Positions 44,155 to 56,449 of a DNA stretch of 64,000 bases are shown piece by piece (the stretch's first letter is position 1; each line of letters opens with the position of its first letter). The stretch lies in the NCBI GenBank assembly GCA_000733355.1, contig JNVV01000069.1:119180-183179 (forward strand), read 5' to 3'. The DNA comes from Falciphora oryzae. Its lineage: Eukaryota; Ascomycota; Sordariomycetes; Magnaporthales; Magnaporthaceae. The notes beneath the pieces were generated by a model that was given only the letters and a program-made list of their open reading frames with translations, had not been told where the DNA came from and made no database searches. The translations under genes were made by a program, and so were the position numbers.

Positions 44155-47100
44155 TTATAGCTGACTTTTATGACTGTTGGGCGGTCCCGAAGCCGAGAAG
44201 CCGATCACGAGAACCCTCCCTGATCGACAGCCAAGGGCAATCGTCGCGGTCGAGGGGGATATGGCCGAGGTGGTGGGCCGGTAGTCGAGGGGAAGCCAAA
44301 GCGCATTGTGCCCGTTCCACTTGATCCAGAAGTTATCGGGGCTTAGACCATAGCCGTAGGATTGTGGTGCCGCTGAAGCTTGAGCTTGCGACTGACCTGG
44401 GGTGTCAGGCTGAGGCCGAGTCGCGGTACGGGATCGAGTCTTGTTCTCAGGCCAGACTTCAGCTTGAGCTTGTGCGCTGTCAGTATCCATCCGAACATTT
44501 AGCTGCATAGGACTCAGTTCGGTGAGCAAGCGTGAGCCAGCAGTGTCAAATGCGACCGACCACTTGGGGCTGCCATAGTCCTCGAGCGTGCGTTGCAGCG
44601 CCCCCGTGGCCGTATCCCAAATCTTCACGCGGCGATTCGCCGCCGCCGAGGCGTCTTTGTGCCACGCAAAGTCGGACGCCGCCGCGAGCCGCCGGCCGTC
44701 GACAGAGAACGCGACCGACCGGACGTCGTTGTGGCCATGGAACTCGAACGTGTGTTGCAGCGCCCCCGTCACCGCATTCCAAATTTTTACCGTCCCGTTA
44801 CTTGACCCCGACGCGAGCCGCCCGCTGTCGGCAGAGAACGCGAGCGATCTGATAAAGCTGTTGTCCTCAAGCGTGCATTGCAGCGCCCCCGTCACCGCAT
44901 CCCAAATTTTCACCGTTTCATCGCTCGACCCTGACGCGAACTGCCTGCCGTCAGCAGAGAACGCGACCGAGCAAACAGGCCAGCAATGCCCCTCGAGCGT
45001 ACGTTGTGGTGCCCCCGTCGCCGCATCCCAAATCTTTACCGTCCTGTCGCCCGACCCCGACGCGAGCCGCCTGCCGTCGGCAGAGAACGCAACCGAATTA
45101 ATGCTGCCGCCATGGCCCTCAAGCGTACGTTGCAGCGCCCCCGTTGCTGCATCCCAAATTTTTACTATCCCGTCCTTTGACCCCGATGCAAGCCGCCCGC
45201 CGTCGGCAGAAAATACCACCGAATTAATGTTATCGCCATGACTTCCGAGCGTGTGTTGAAGCGATACCGTTGCCGCATCCCAAATTTTCACCGTCTCGTC
45301 GTCCGACCCTACCGCGAGTCGCCCGCCGTCGGTAGAGAATGCAACTGGTAAGCCGCCGTCGCGCCCCTCGAGCGTGCGTTGCGGCGCCCCCGTCGCCACA
45401 TCCCAAATTTTCACTGTCCCGACCCGCTGCTCCATAAGCCCGCCCCGAGGGTTGGCTGACGCTGACGCGAGCCGCCCGCCGTCGGCAGAGAACGCGACCG
45501 ACTCGACGGTGTCGTCATGGCCTTCGAGCGTGCGTTGCAGCGCCCCCGTCGCTGTATCCCAAATTTTTACCGTCCCGTCACTTGACCCCGCCGCGAGCCG
45601 CCCGCCGTCGGCAGAAAATACCACCGACTTGATGTAATCGTCACGGCTCCGAAGCGTGCGTTCTAGAGCCCTCTTTACTGCATTCCAAATTTTCTTTCTC
45701 TCTTTGCCTGACCCCGACGCAGAAAACACCACCGATAAAGTGTGATCGCCTTCGAGCGTGCGTTGTGGCGCCCCCGTCGTAGCGTCCGAAAACGTCCCGT
45801 CGCCCGACCCCGACGCGAGCCGCCCGCCATCGGCAGAAAACACCACCGATAAAACGCGATCGCCATGGCCCCAAAGCGTGCGTTGTAGCGACACCGTAAC
45901 CTCCACCCTCCCGTCATGCGACGTCGATGCGAGCCGCCCGCCGTCGCCATAAAACGTCATCGATTCAATGGTTTGGGTGCCGGCGTCGGCGTCGGGCTTA
46001 TGCGTGCGTTCCAGCGCCCCCGGCACCGCATCCCAAATCTTCGCCATTCCGTCGCTCGATGCCGACGCGAACCCCCCGCCGTCGGCAGAAAACACTACCG
46101 ATCGAACGTGATCGCTATAACCCTCAAGCGTGCGTTGCAACGCCACCGTCACCGCATCCCAAACCTTCACCGTCCCGTTACGCGACCCCGACGCGACCCG
46201 CCAAAAGTCGCCGGACGCGACCGACTTAACGCCGCCGCCAGGGTTTTTGAGCGTGCGTTGCAACGTCCCCGTCGTTGCATCCCAAATTTTTACCGTCCCG
46301 TCGTTCGACCCCGACGCGAGCCACCCACCGTCGGCAGAGAACGCGATCGAGGAGATACGGTCGCTATGGCCCTCGAACATGCCTTGTAGCGCCCCCGTCG
46401 CTGCATCCCGAATTTTCACCGTTTTATCGCTCGACCCCGACGCAAGCCGTCCGCCGTCGGTAGAGAACGCGACCGAATTGACAGCGCCGTTATGGCCTTC
46501 GAACGTCCATTGTAGCGTCCCCGTTGCCGTTTCCAAAATATTCACCGTCCCGTCGCCCGACGTCGACGCGAGCCGCCTGCCGTCGGCAGAGAACGTGACC
46601 GACTTGATGATGTAGATCGCGCGGTCGTCGCCCTCGAGCATGTGCGTGCGTTCCAGCCCCCCCGTCACCGCATCCCAGATTTTCACCATCCCGTCGCTCG
46701 ACGCCGACGCGAGCTGCCTGCCGTCGGTAGAGAACGCGACCGATAAGACGTCACCCCTATGGCCCTCGAGCGTTTGTAGGCAAGGGTTCCAATTACGCTC
46801 CATGATCGGTTTTGTCGTTATCCAGCTAATGTGTTCCTGAAATAACAGTCGAATAACGCTTGTCTCCGGAGCAAAGACAAGCGCCGAGGAGTAGAGCTGG
46901 AGGGGTGCCTGGTCAATTGCTGAGCGGCAGTTGAGGATAAAACGTTTCGCATCGTGAAGAAACCGCGAGACTTGCGCACCGTTATCGCGCTAATAATTTG
47001 TCTCAGCGAATGCCGGCCTATAGCTTTGGGAAGTAACTTACATCAACGAGGTTCTGCAACTTGTCTATGAGCCCGATGCTCTCCGAAATCCTCCCGAGGA

Positions 47101-49817
47101 GACACAACGCTTCAAGCCAGTGGAGGAAGTGGCACCGAAGGAATTGGAGCGCTTGGTGCCTGTCGTGAAGCCTGGCTCCGCCGCCGTTCAAGTGATGCAC
47201 CCAGTACAGACACGCATACTGAACCTCTGATGGCAGGCATCTGTTGATCGTGCCCGGGTCGACGTGCTCCCGAGCTTTCCCAGGTTCCCGCAATCCACAA
47301 ACGTCCTCTTTGAGATGGCCACTCTCGGAGAGTAGCTCAAGGCATCTGTCCGCAAGCATCTTGTGCGTATCGCCCTCATCAACCCAGAATTCGTGCTGGT
47401 CCCTCTGATCGGGATGGGTGAGGAAGCCTCGGAATGAATCGTGGAATAGTCTCACGGGAGCGTCGGCATCAACAGGGATATCCAGGACCGAATGAAGCCG
47501 CCACAGTCTGTTGTTAACGCATGCGGCGGTTATGCCGAGGAGGCGCGCGAAAGAAGCGGCCGGAAGAGGATTTGCGAGGGTGGCTATCGAGCCGACGATT
47601 TTTTTGATCTCCTTTGTTGCTTCGAGCCGCCTCGGGCCCTTTAAACCAAATATCGTTTGGTTCAGGGCGGGCAGATATGTTGAATCGAATTCTCCGCGGG
47701 CCTGATATTCGAGGATCTGCCGAAGCCTATCGTCTGGCCCGCCACCGCCTTGTCGATCGTCTTCGATGAAGCGGCAGGCGGTTGCCGCGACGATGAACAG
47801 CGGGATGGCCATCTTCAGGAGTTTCTGGAACTGATCCTCGCTAGGCCAGCCAGGGAGGAGCCGGAGCTGCTTTCGGATTTTTGCCAACTTGTCGGCCAAG
47901 AACTTGGAAATATCGTTCTCGATAATTGACTGGTGGACGTCTTGCAGAACCAGATCTTGGTAGGTGCCGCCGATCATGTCGAATTGGGAGCGAATTGGGA
48001 ATTCCGGTCGGCTAGTCACGAAGAACTTTAGGCGAACTGATGTCAGTTGCTTCGCTTGCGGCAAGAGGCCAATGATGGTCTGAGCATCCTCTCCACGGTC
48101 ACACTCATCGAGGGCATCAACCACAACCACCATCGCCTTGGGAATCCCCGGGTTCGATCCAGCACCCTTCAGCGGCTGTAAAATAAGCTGCTCGAGCTGC
48201 AGCCTCATTGCCTTTTCGGCAATAGAGTGGTCGGCCTCGATCGCTTCTCGAACGTGCTGGCCCAAGCGAGGGTGCTTTTGGGCCAGCTGGGCGGCGATAG
48301 TGGTGAAGAACCGTGCTGCTCTGCCATGGTCCCCTTCGCCCCTCTTGAAGAAGAAGCTGGCGCCAAGCGCTCCCTTTTTATCGAGCTCCGCGGCCACAGT
48401 CCGAGATATGGTAGACTTCCCGGTGCCAGCCATACCTTGGAGCCAGTATATGCATTTGCTGCCCGTATCGTCGGCCCATTCGTAAATTCCGGCGAGGAGA
48501 TCGACTCGAGTGCCGGGAAAGCATAGGGCGTCATGTTCGCTGTCGTGGGAGTCGAAGGAGGCTCCATTGGCAACGGGAAGGCGACTCATCACCGCTCTCT
48601 GGTCGGCATCAAGTACGGTCGTGCTAGTTGGAAGGCTGTCAGTCACCGGGGGTCGGAGGGTGGGGGTCATGCTTTCTATCTCACTGTAGGCTTTGCACTT
48701 CTTCCTTCACATTAGTCGTAGCGCATTGAATGTTCTTCAGGTCTTCGCCAACTTCAAGTCTATTAGCGACGCAAATATCTCCGGTTCGACAGGGGAACTA
48801 ACTCGATGTAAGCACATCAACCGCCCGCCGTGTGGCCTGAAGGTGACTGGTCCGAACAAAACCGAGAAGCTCCTTCGCGTACGCAGCCGCAGTGGCAGAC
48901 GCATACCGCTGCCATCGGTCGTTCTTGTGCGAATCTGCGTAGTCGCAGATTCCCCTGATCACAAGGCAGGGAAAGTGGTTCATCAGACCGGCGGCCTCCA
49001 TTTCGAAACAAAGGCACTCCTCTCCTGCAGCTTCTGCAATCTGGTCCCGCGTAGCGGCGTCCTTGATGAGTGTGTTTCCGGAAGCAATGGTTCCATAGTG
49101 GATCTCCGGATCGGTTGTGTCCCGCTGATCGCGTTCAACCTCCCAGGATGTGTCGCAATTGGCACAAGTACTGCCCCCAGCATGATCGTAAGTCGACATG
49201 AAGAGCCGGTCGTTCTCGAACCCCTGATGGACAAAGGCGGGGGCTTTGTGCTTCGGTCTCTTCATAATGGGGTTGGCCGCCCACATCGCTTGGAGCAGAC
49301 CTGGAATCTTGGATGGCGCAATTTCGTGCTCTGCCTGTAGGTTTGCCAGCGCCTGGAGAAGAACCGGAGGAGGCATGTTGAGAGAGCCTTTCCGCTCCCA
49401 TGTTTGATTCGACTTCGCCTTCCCTAGGTCGTACTGGACGACCCCTCCGACTTTTCCATCGGGCTGGCCGACAACGACATCGCCAAGCCGAATATCCCGA
49501 TCTTGATCAGGACGAGCAGCACCACCACCGATCCCCACCAGCAGACCAATTCGAATCTGAGGCAGGGAAGAGAGAAGGTTCGAGGCCGTAGTTGCCGCGG
49601 AAGTTGTTCCGTATACACCGGCGGGAAGCGAGGCTATGACAATGTTGTGCTCGCCCATCCGGCCCCAGGTGTACGAATTCGTGTCGGACTGATGTTGCTC
49701 AAAACCCTCAGGTGTCTCGTGCCGATCATCGAGCAAGGCCGTTGCTGCTGCACGCTCGATGGGGAGCGCGGCAATCCACCCTATGGTATAAAGGTCCGGG
49801 CTGTCTAGCACCAACAT
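44155..49817 (-). CDS. NOD-like receptor: PNP_UDP - NACHT - WD40
   Basis: Four exons on the minus strand, 49817-48803, 48751-48685, 48635-47042 and 46989-44155, give a continuous 1836-aa protein. The introns are 51, 49 and 52 nt with donors GTTAGT, GTGAGA and GTAAGT. Residues 1-340 are a purine-nucleoside-phosphorylase-like domain (IGWIAALPIERAAA, VGIGGGAARPDQDRDIRLGD, CFEMEAAGLMNHFPCLVIRG, CDYADSHKND). A linker (EDLKNIQCATTNVKEEVQSL) leads to NACHT with Walker A GMAGTGKST near 430 and Walker B VVVVDALDECDRGED. A helical region ends QAPLQLYSSALVFAPETSVI, then about 17 WD40 repeats from residue 960 and a closing WIKWNGHNALWLPLDYRP block. By family knowledge it is a STAND ATPase: the repeats sense a ligand, NACHT oligomerises, and the PNP-like domain acts as effector. 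Such genes mediate fungal non-self recognition. The start in ACGATGTTGG begins MLVLDSPDLY. Confidence 0.9.
44560..46790 (-). repeat. WD40 repeat array, unit about 126 bp, about 17 copies
   Basis: Units encode variants of SVAFSADGGRLASGSSDGTV followed by KIWDAATGALQRTLEGH. Copies at about 45.55-45.17 and 45.12-44.75 kb are especially alike at DNA level (GCCGTCGGCAGAGAACGCGACCGA-type cores recur). Several copies are irregular, for example one carrying a GGLMEQRVG insertion, one shortened around DGTFSDATTG and one with HKDASAAANR. Confidence 0.88.
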
Positions 49818-51540
49818 CGTTGAGAGGCTTGGGTTGGCGCAACCAAGGGAAGCCGAGGGGAGAAGTTCGGTCGTCGATACCGGAATGGAAACGGTTTCGA
49901 ACTCTGAGAAACACAACGATGGTGAAAGAAGCTGGAAAGCATGGTGACCACTGCTCGAATGCAAAGCCGTTGGGCAGAGGGGAGAAGTCGGCCGGGCAAA
50001 GTAGGTCAGTGACCAGCGCCTTGTCGCCCAATGAATATCCTTCTCATGCGCCTATCACACGCGCTTCACCAATCATGCCTGTGGACAAAGGGACTCCGCC
50101 GCCGCCCGATCCTGATTGAACGCCAGGTCGAGTCGCGCCGCGACATGCACGGACAGCAGCGTTTGCAGCCTCTCGAGTGCGCGAGAACAAGCATGGCGCC
50201 GACGCGTCGCGACACGGTCTCGACCAGCACCTACAGCTCTTGCCCGCATCGTACCGCAGAGTCTGGTGACGTGGCTGCTGCCACAGCCGGCTCTGGTTCG
50301 CGGGTCTGCTCATGCCACCCCGTTCCCCGCACCACCAGCTCTTGCTCGGCCGGGATGTTTCCGCCACGGAGCCTGGACAATTGGCCGAATGTTTCTTGAG
50401 CCCATCCTGCGATTCGCTTGCCACACGGAAGCGTCCACGTCCTTCGGTGGCCAAGCAAAAGTGAGGCTGTTGAGGCCGGAGGGGTAACCCCTCCGTCGGG
50501 CACGAACTGTTGGCCCGCAGCCAGACCTGAGGGACCGCCTGAAAGGACTCTTCCATCGAGCCCTTGTTACACTGCTAGAGCCTCGCTTCTCTACAGAATA
50601 CCCCTGCTGCGGTGGGGGAGCGCGGCTGCTTTGGCAACGAGGCCGGCGTCCAAGGATGCACCCAGGAGTGCAGGCGAGGGCTTCGCAAGAATGTTTTCAC
50701 GGAGGAGGCTGCCGAGGACTACGGGGAGAGAAGAGCCGCCTAGATAGTCGGCATTGGGTACTCAACCCAGCCCCAGTCACACATTGCGTGCTAACCCGGA
50801 CAGGGATGCGCTAGCGCACGCGTACTGGCTGCAAAAGGCTTGCCCGGTCTTCGGGTTCATCCAGGGGTGGGTAGGGAGACAGTGGTCAGATGACTAGTCA
50901 CGTGCCCCCCGAACCCCAACACTGAGAGCAAGACCCCTAGAGGAGCCACTGTCACAGCCTATTGCGGGGGAAAAGTTCACACTAGGGAACAGGGGATATG
51001 ATCAAGTAGTTACCGTCGTTATCCTCGATGCTTCCGCCAAAGCCCTCGACATCGTCCTTGTCGTCCATGACGCGGACTCCGACCCCGACACTTGGACCGC
51101 AGAATACGATAGCGTGTTGAGCCGCATTCTCCCCGTCGACCCGCAGAGGCAGAAAGCGCGTTTCCGCCGGGGCAACTGAGCGGCGAGTTGCCATTTTCAT
51201 TCCTTTCAATTGTCGCGCCTTGGGCACGCACGGGGATTTGACTATCGTGAGGCGTTTGTCCAGGCTGCTCAGGCGCAAGTCAGCCATCCGGCTAACCACA
51301 TCAGAATGTCGTCATACCGGGCGGCTTGGGTCGTGCTCCGGATTCCTGATTCTGGCCCAAAAGCCAGCCACTAAAGCCACAGGACAAAGCACCTGCCCCG
51401 CGATCAACTTTGACCCTGGATTCTGGTCCAGCCCACTAGCAACGAACCCGCCCAGACTACCCGTCCACGAAGGCAAAACACCGGCGTGAGTTCACAGTCC
51501 GTTTATTATAGCTTACGCTGCTAACTCGCCAGTTCCCTGG
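49818..51540. other. Upstream region of the NLR gene; no further gene supported
   Basis: Overlapping ORFs on both strands (for example minus 50.04-50.56 kb) lack motifs and look like chance openings in GC-rich DNA. The NLR promoter should lie at the left end. Confidence 0.45.
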
Positions 51541-51547
51541 GCCTTGA

Positions 51548-52975
51548 GTTGGGGTCATACAACGCAAGGATGGCCCTGGCCTTCGAAAACATTGTCAGCC
51601 TCTTCTGTACTGCGCAGTCGATCTGTGGGCCTGGCTTTCTCCAAGGAAGGTGCGTGCCTCTGTCGCTTGTGTGCTCGTGCTTGCTCTATCTGCACTTGTG
51701 CTTACTCTATACAGGCATCAGGGGCGGCAGACCTGACTTCTTTGATCGTGGACGCCTCAGGAGTCATTTCATGGCTCGATCAACTCGACGCGTGCGGCGC
51801 GTTCGAGTCGCAAGATCGAGAGCCGCAAGAGCCGCAAGACCTGGCGCAAGACCAGCCGCAAAACCAGCCGCGAGACGAGCCCGAAGAGCCCCAAGACGAG
51901 CTGCAAAACGAGCTACAAGACCAGTCGCAAGACCTCGAGCTCCCAATCTACGAGATGCCGACTCCTCCCGAGTCGCTCTCCCAAGAGGAGACGACTGGAC
52001 GACGACGATCCGACTCCAAAGTCATGGACCGAGACTGCTGGCCGTGGCCAGCAGGTCCCTGTCGCCATCCGTCCCTTTGGCCAGCCAGCCAACCACTACT
52101 GCGCCTCTCCGCCCCCTCCTCAACCACATGCAAGCGTCCAGCCGCTCCAGCTCCGGGCTGTCTGAGAAGCCATCAAAGTCGAGAGCTAGAAGCACACGCC
52201 CTGTCAAGCGGGCTATGACCTTGAGACTTCTCGCCAAGCCCGTCGAGTTCGTCAGGAAGGCTCAAGACCCCTTCAGCCGGATCCCCCCGAAGCCCACGAC
52301 CTGCTTAGGCAAATCCAACGTATCACGGGCTTCAACAAGTCGGCCTTCATCCCGCCACGGCCCGCAACATCATCAACAGGGAGCCTCCGGAAGGCTCCGA
52401 GTGGCCGAGTCAGTGGTTTTCCCAACAAAACGATAATGCCAAGGATTTCCAGATGTGGCGCTCGCAGAGATGCAATTCAAGCTGCTGCAAGATATTACCA
52501 GCCTTTTGCTGCTCCTCAATACGGCTAATGCCCACCGAGCTTGGAATCCGATGTGATTTGCTACTTGGGCTAATGTCGGAAAATTATAGACTATCTACCA
52601 CCCCCTGTACAGCCAAGAGCAAGATCGAACCCCCCCTCCCCTCCCCTCCCCCCCTCTCCCGGACAAGGGGGAAAGGGTGGGAGCAAGGAACGATGATCCG
52701 TTCGATCGAGGATTTGCTGGTGTCGGTATACAGGACCCAGATGTCATGTTTGAAAAAAGAGCCGTACAACCCCCAGTATTTCCAGTCGTCAAATTCCTCG
52801 CCGCTGGGGGGGCAACGTTGGGAAGGGAGGTCGTTGAGATAGAGGAGGGTACCGAGGAACAGGAGAAGGCGCTGGCGAGATCCCCCGTCAATCAGGGCCG
52901 GTCCAGGTCTAGACTGGGTCGCCGAGGTCAGGCAGGCTGGGATGGCGCGCCGGTGGACGTGTGGGTGCGAGTGAG
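51548..52975 (+). pseudogene. Decayed hypothetical protein gene
   Basis: Coherent plus-strand pieces occur in changing frames: ALAFENIVSLFCTAQSIC, LTSLIVDASGVISWLDQLDA followed by a Gln/Glu/Pro-rich run, PPEAHDLLRQIQRITGFN KSAF near 52.3 kb, and MQFKLLQDITSLLLLLNTAN near 52.48 kb. Introns might account for one or two changes, for example a GTGCGTG site after FLQG. The number of frame changes favours decay. Function and family not recognised. A C-rich run (CCCTCCCCTCCCC type) lies at about 52.63-52.66 kb. Confidence 0.35.
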
Positions 52976-53344
52976 TTAGGCGTGTGTCGGCGTTCTGACG
53001 GACGGGGGCGTCAATCGCGTGAGAGAGCCTGCGGCAGATGATTTTTGTCGACACTTGCTGTCGTCAAAACCTGCGCCCGGCTTCTGCCCTCAAAATCCCT
53101 CCACCTCTGGGATTCCCTCGCAACCAGCCGATCGTTCGCACGCAGCACTATACCTCAGAACACCACTGGCCAGTCCAAGTCTAGCCGTCCGACCAAGTAA
53201 CAGCGCAAAAAAGGCCGCGTGGAAGAAGAGACAGCAGAAGATCGAGGAGCAACCGCGAAACAATCCGGCTCCGGCACGTAGTGACCGAGTGTACGTCGCA
53301 GAGGTCTAGCACGAAGAGAGTGGACGAAAGCAGCGACGCCAGGT

Positions 53345-53510
53345 TCCGCGGGCTTCGGCCTCGGTGCGGTTGTGGGCTTCGCGCTCAACTTGCTCGCGAG
53401 CTTCGCACTCAGCTTGCTCCCGGGCTTCGCGCTCGGCTAGCTCCCGGGCTAGGCGCTCAGCGTGTTCACGGGCTTCGTCCTCGGTGCGGTTCTGTTCAGC
53501 CCGTTCGCGG
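53345..53510. repeat. Degenerate 33-bp-type repeat encoding an EAREQAE coil
   Basis: The phrase CTTCGCGCTC[A/G]...CTTGCTC recurs in imperfect copies, reading AEREAREQAECEAREQVERE on the minus strand. Confidence 0.5.
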
Positions 53511-54670
53511 TCTTCGAGAAAGGAATCTTCGCCCAAGCCTCTTCCAGTCTCCGCTGATTCTCCTCGGCCTGTACTGGTTGGGGGCCGGGCTCTTCAATCG
53601 CATCATGTCGAACCGCAAATATCTCGCCCGCGAACACGCTGGGCGCCTAGCCCGCCGCTGTTGCTGGCCCTGGTCTGGCCAGGGAGCACAGCCCGCAGCG
53701 CGTTTCCTGAAGCCTCGTTTCCGGGGTCACATCTGGACGTTATTGTCACTGTGGCGAAAATGCATACGCCACGATGACTTGGCGAGCTTGGGATTGTTCA
53801 TCTGGCTGCTGTTGTTGTCGAGATGTAATAGCCAGCGCTGGCCAAACTCGGTGGCAGAGACGAAGCACGTCTGGATCAGCTCCTGATCTCCTTGTGTTAC
53901 GGATGATCTCCACGCTGTCTATAAACCTGTATGGAAGGAAAAAAAAGACATATTAACAACATATATAGGAAAAATGCGGTCATCAGGGAAGGAGAGGGGT
54001 GTTTACGTGTTGCTCAGCTTGAATTGCACCTTGCGGATCTCCACCGACAGGGCGTCAACCTTTGGGAGGTTGGACCGCTGTTCGATCAGCAGGTCCAGGT
54101 GCGTGTCGGCGATGTCGAGGAAAGCCCGCTTGGCGTTGGCCAGGCGCATCTGCGGGCCGCCGGCGATGAGGCGCAAGTGGCCGGTCTTGAGCTTGCAGCC
54201 TGGTGGTTTGATCCCCATGACGTGGGAGTCGGGGTCGGCCAGCGCCATGCGAAAGTCGCTCCAAGGCTCCGATAGTGAGCTTATTGGAGACTGGGGAGGA
54301 CATGTCGAGGAGGAGGGAGGTAAAGCGCAGGTATGCAGGAAGGTAGAAGGTCGTAGATGTCCCCGAATATCAACGTCGGCTTCGGTTTCACAGTTTCCGA
54401 ACCTGGGCGTGTCGAAACTGTGCCAAACTTGCACCAGCCGCGGGATGATGCCACCCGGCCGGACGAACCACGACTAGAACTTGTCTGGCTGTCCGTCAGC
54501 TATCAGCAAGTTCCTTTTCGACTTGGCCCTGGATGCGTAAAAGCGGGGGGAAAGTCCGTTAGCCATTGCCAAACTGGGAGGCTCGGCTGTCGGCTGCAGC
54601 CCGAGAGAAACGCACCTTGATCTTCCGGGAGTCCTCCATGAAGCGTAGGTGCTCTCCTGGTCCCACTTCT

Positions 54671-54706
54671 GCTGCATCTGCTGCATCTGCTGCATCTGCT
54701 GCATCT
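54671..54706. repeat. 9-bp tandem repeat GCTGCATCT x4
   Basis: Four exact units in a row. On the minus strand they read as a Met-Gln-Gln repeat. Confidence 0.88.
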
Positions 54707-55100
54707 GGTTAACCAAATGGCCCATCTGCTGTGCTATTTGCTGCAGCGGATCTGACTGCTGGTGCTGCTACTGGTGCTGTTATAATCGCTGCCCCTGGGA
54801 CGCTGTTGTTACTGTTGCGGCTGCCGCGGCTGCTACCGGTACTGCTTCCGTTGCTATTATTGGTACAACTGCGCTGCTGCTGCTGTGGCGAGTGCCAGGG
54901 CGGTAATAAGGGAGCCTGGTACTGCTACTACTGCTGCTGCCGGTACTGCTGCTGTTGGTACTGCTGTTGGTGCTGCTGTGGCGAGGGCCAGGGGTGACGG
55001 GGGCGCCTGCTGCTGCATCTGCTGTTGCTGTTGCTGCTGTCCCAGAAACTGTACTGCTGCTACTACTGCTGCTGCTTCTGTTGCGGCGGCGGCGGCGGCT

Positions 55101-55440
55101 TCTGCTGGTACTCAGCCATTGCTCGTTTGTGGTCCACAGATCGGCCTGGGCGTTGTTTATGGACTTGTTCTGCGCATTGATGAGGCTTTAAGCGACTGCT
55201 GGAAAATCGATGAGTGCAAAGGCCTCGCCGTAGCCGACAGACTCGAAGTCGCGGTTCAGAGGCCGGTATCTGCTGGCACTCAGCCCCCCTTGCTCGTTGG
55301 TTGTTGATGGACTTGTTCTGCACATTGATGAGGCTTTGAGCGGCTGGGAAATCGCTGAATGCAAAGGCCTCGTTGTAGCCGACAGACTCGGGGTTGTGGT
55401 TCGAATGGCGGTGCTGCCGCGGCGGCGGCGGTTTGCGTGC
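55101..55440. repeat. Imperfect tandem duplication, period about 148 bp
   Basis: GGACTTGTTCTGC[G/A]CATTGATG occurs at 55161 and 55309, and CAAAGGCCTCG...GTAGCCGACAGACTCG recurs at the same spacing. An indel of about 20 bp distinguishes the copies near TCTGCTGG[T/C]ACTCAGCC (55101 and 55269). Each copy contains a TCTGCTGG start and a minus-strand reading GYxEAFA. Confidence 0.75.
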
Positions 55441-56449
55441 GGTTCTTCCAGTGTCAAGTTACACATGGGCGCCTCCAGCCACTTTTCCACCCGCCCAGAA
55501 CCTGTAAAGGATGAATGTTAGCATGCGAGCGGTGTGTTCTATAGCGATGCAAACGTAAGAAATGTCAATGGAAAGCTTACCAGCCCAAGGGGTAGAGGTC
55601 CAAGGTCCAGATCCGCTGCATGATCCCGCCCGAGTCACTCCCACTCCCCAGACCCGACGGCGACGCTGATGCTGCCCGCGCGGGTTGCTGCTGCTCGCTC
55701 CGCCATCATGGCTTTCATGTTGTTTGACTTCAGTATATCGAGCAGCCGATGGCTAGGCTGAGGGCTGGCTTACCTTCAAGCCTTTGGGAGAGCATCTCAA
55801 TTTTTTGATTTGCATCTCCTGTGACATTCTCCAGCTCGGCTCTGGACTTGTGGCACTTGTCCTTCAAGATCTGCTCCACGTAGGAATGGTAGGCTCTAAA
55901 GTAAAGGTTAGTGGTGGAGACCGGGTGAGAAGCGTCCGCCGCGACGGCGACAGCCACGGCCACGGCCACGGCTCCCACTCCCTAGGCTCGACAGCGACGC
56001 TGATGCTGTCCGTGCGGGTTGCTGCTCCTGCTGGGGTGCCGTGCGTGGACGTGGCTCGGCGACAAAATAATTTTGCTTGGAAACTGACAGATCAAGAGTG
56101 ACGTCTTGGCCGGCTGCGAGCGGGCGGTCGAACAAGTGTGGCTGTCGTGTTGTAAAGTTGCAAATCGATTCCATCTGGCAAAGATTGGCTGGGAAGACAG
56201 GTTGACGGTCAGGGACCTAGCCAAAGTCATGTCTCTTGGGCTTAGAGGGCTGTGATTTCTGTTGGCCACAAAAAAGGAAGTCGCAGCCGCCCTGGCGCGG
56301 CAGGGAAAGACTCGGTCGATCCCGCTTTTGGCCTGTCGGTTCAGGCCAACAACTGCAGGGCGGGTGGTAGTGGCCTCGACCGTCATGGCTCAGGTCGTCT
56401 CGGCGAGGTGGTTCTTGTCCACGCTCACGCTAGCCTGGACAGGCTCCAT

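Larger units (their letters stand above)
52976..56200 (-). other. Repeat-rich region with scattered minus-strand coding-like segments
   Basis: Minus-strand pieces include a coiled-coil segment ERERAEQNRTEDEAREHAER (53.5-53.35 kb), PQMRLANAKRAFLDIADTHL (54.15 kb), NQMQQMQQMQQMQQKWDQE (54.7 kb) and FRAYHSYVEQILKDKCHKSR with ANQKIEMLSQRLEG (55.9-55.8 kb). They do not join into one frame, and CTG/GCT-rich low complexity fills 54.67-55.1 kb. They may be pieces of one spliced protein or decayed relics. The 55.9-kb coil has the rhythm of a coiled-coil domain, but no family can be named safely. Confidence 0.35.

Noticed and set aside
48798..48800. TAG that seems to end the PNP-domain ORF and make the NLR a pseudogene
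   Set aside because: A 51-nt intron with GTTAGT donor, GCTAAT branch-like site and AAG acceptor removes it and keeps the frame; the joined text is typical of the family.
50044..50556. 170-aa minus-strand ORF upstream of the NLR gene
   Set aside because: Cys/Arg/Ser-rich composition without domain pattern, and competing ORFs of similar size occur in other frames.
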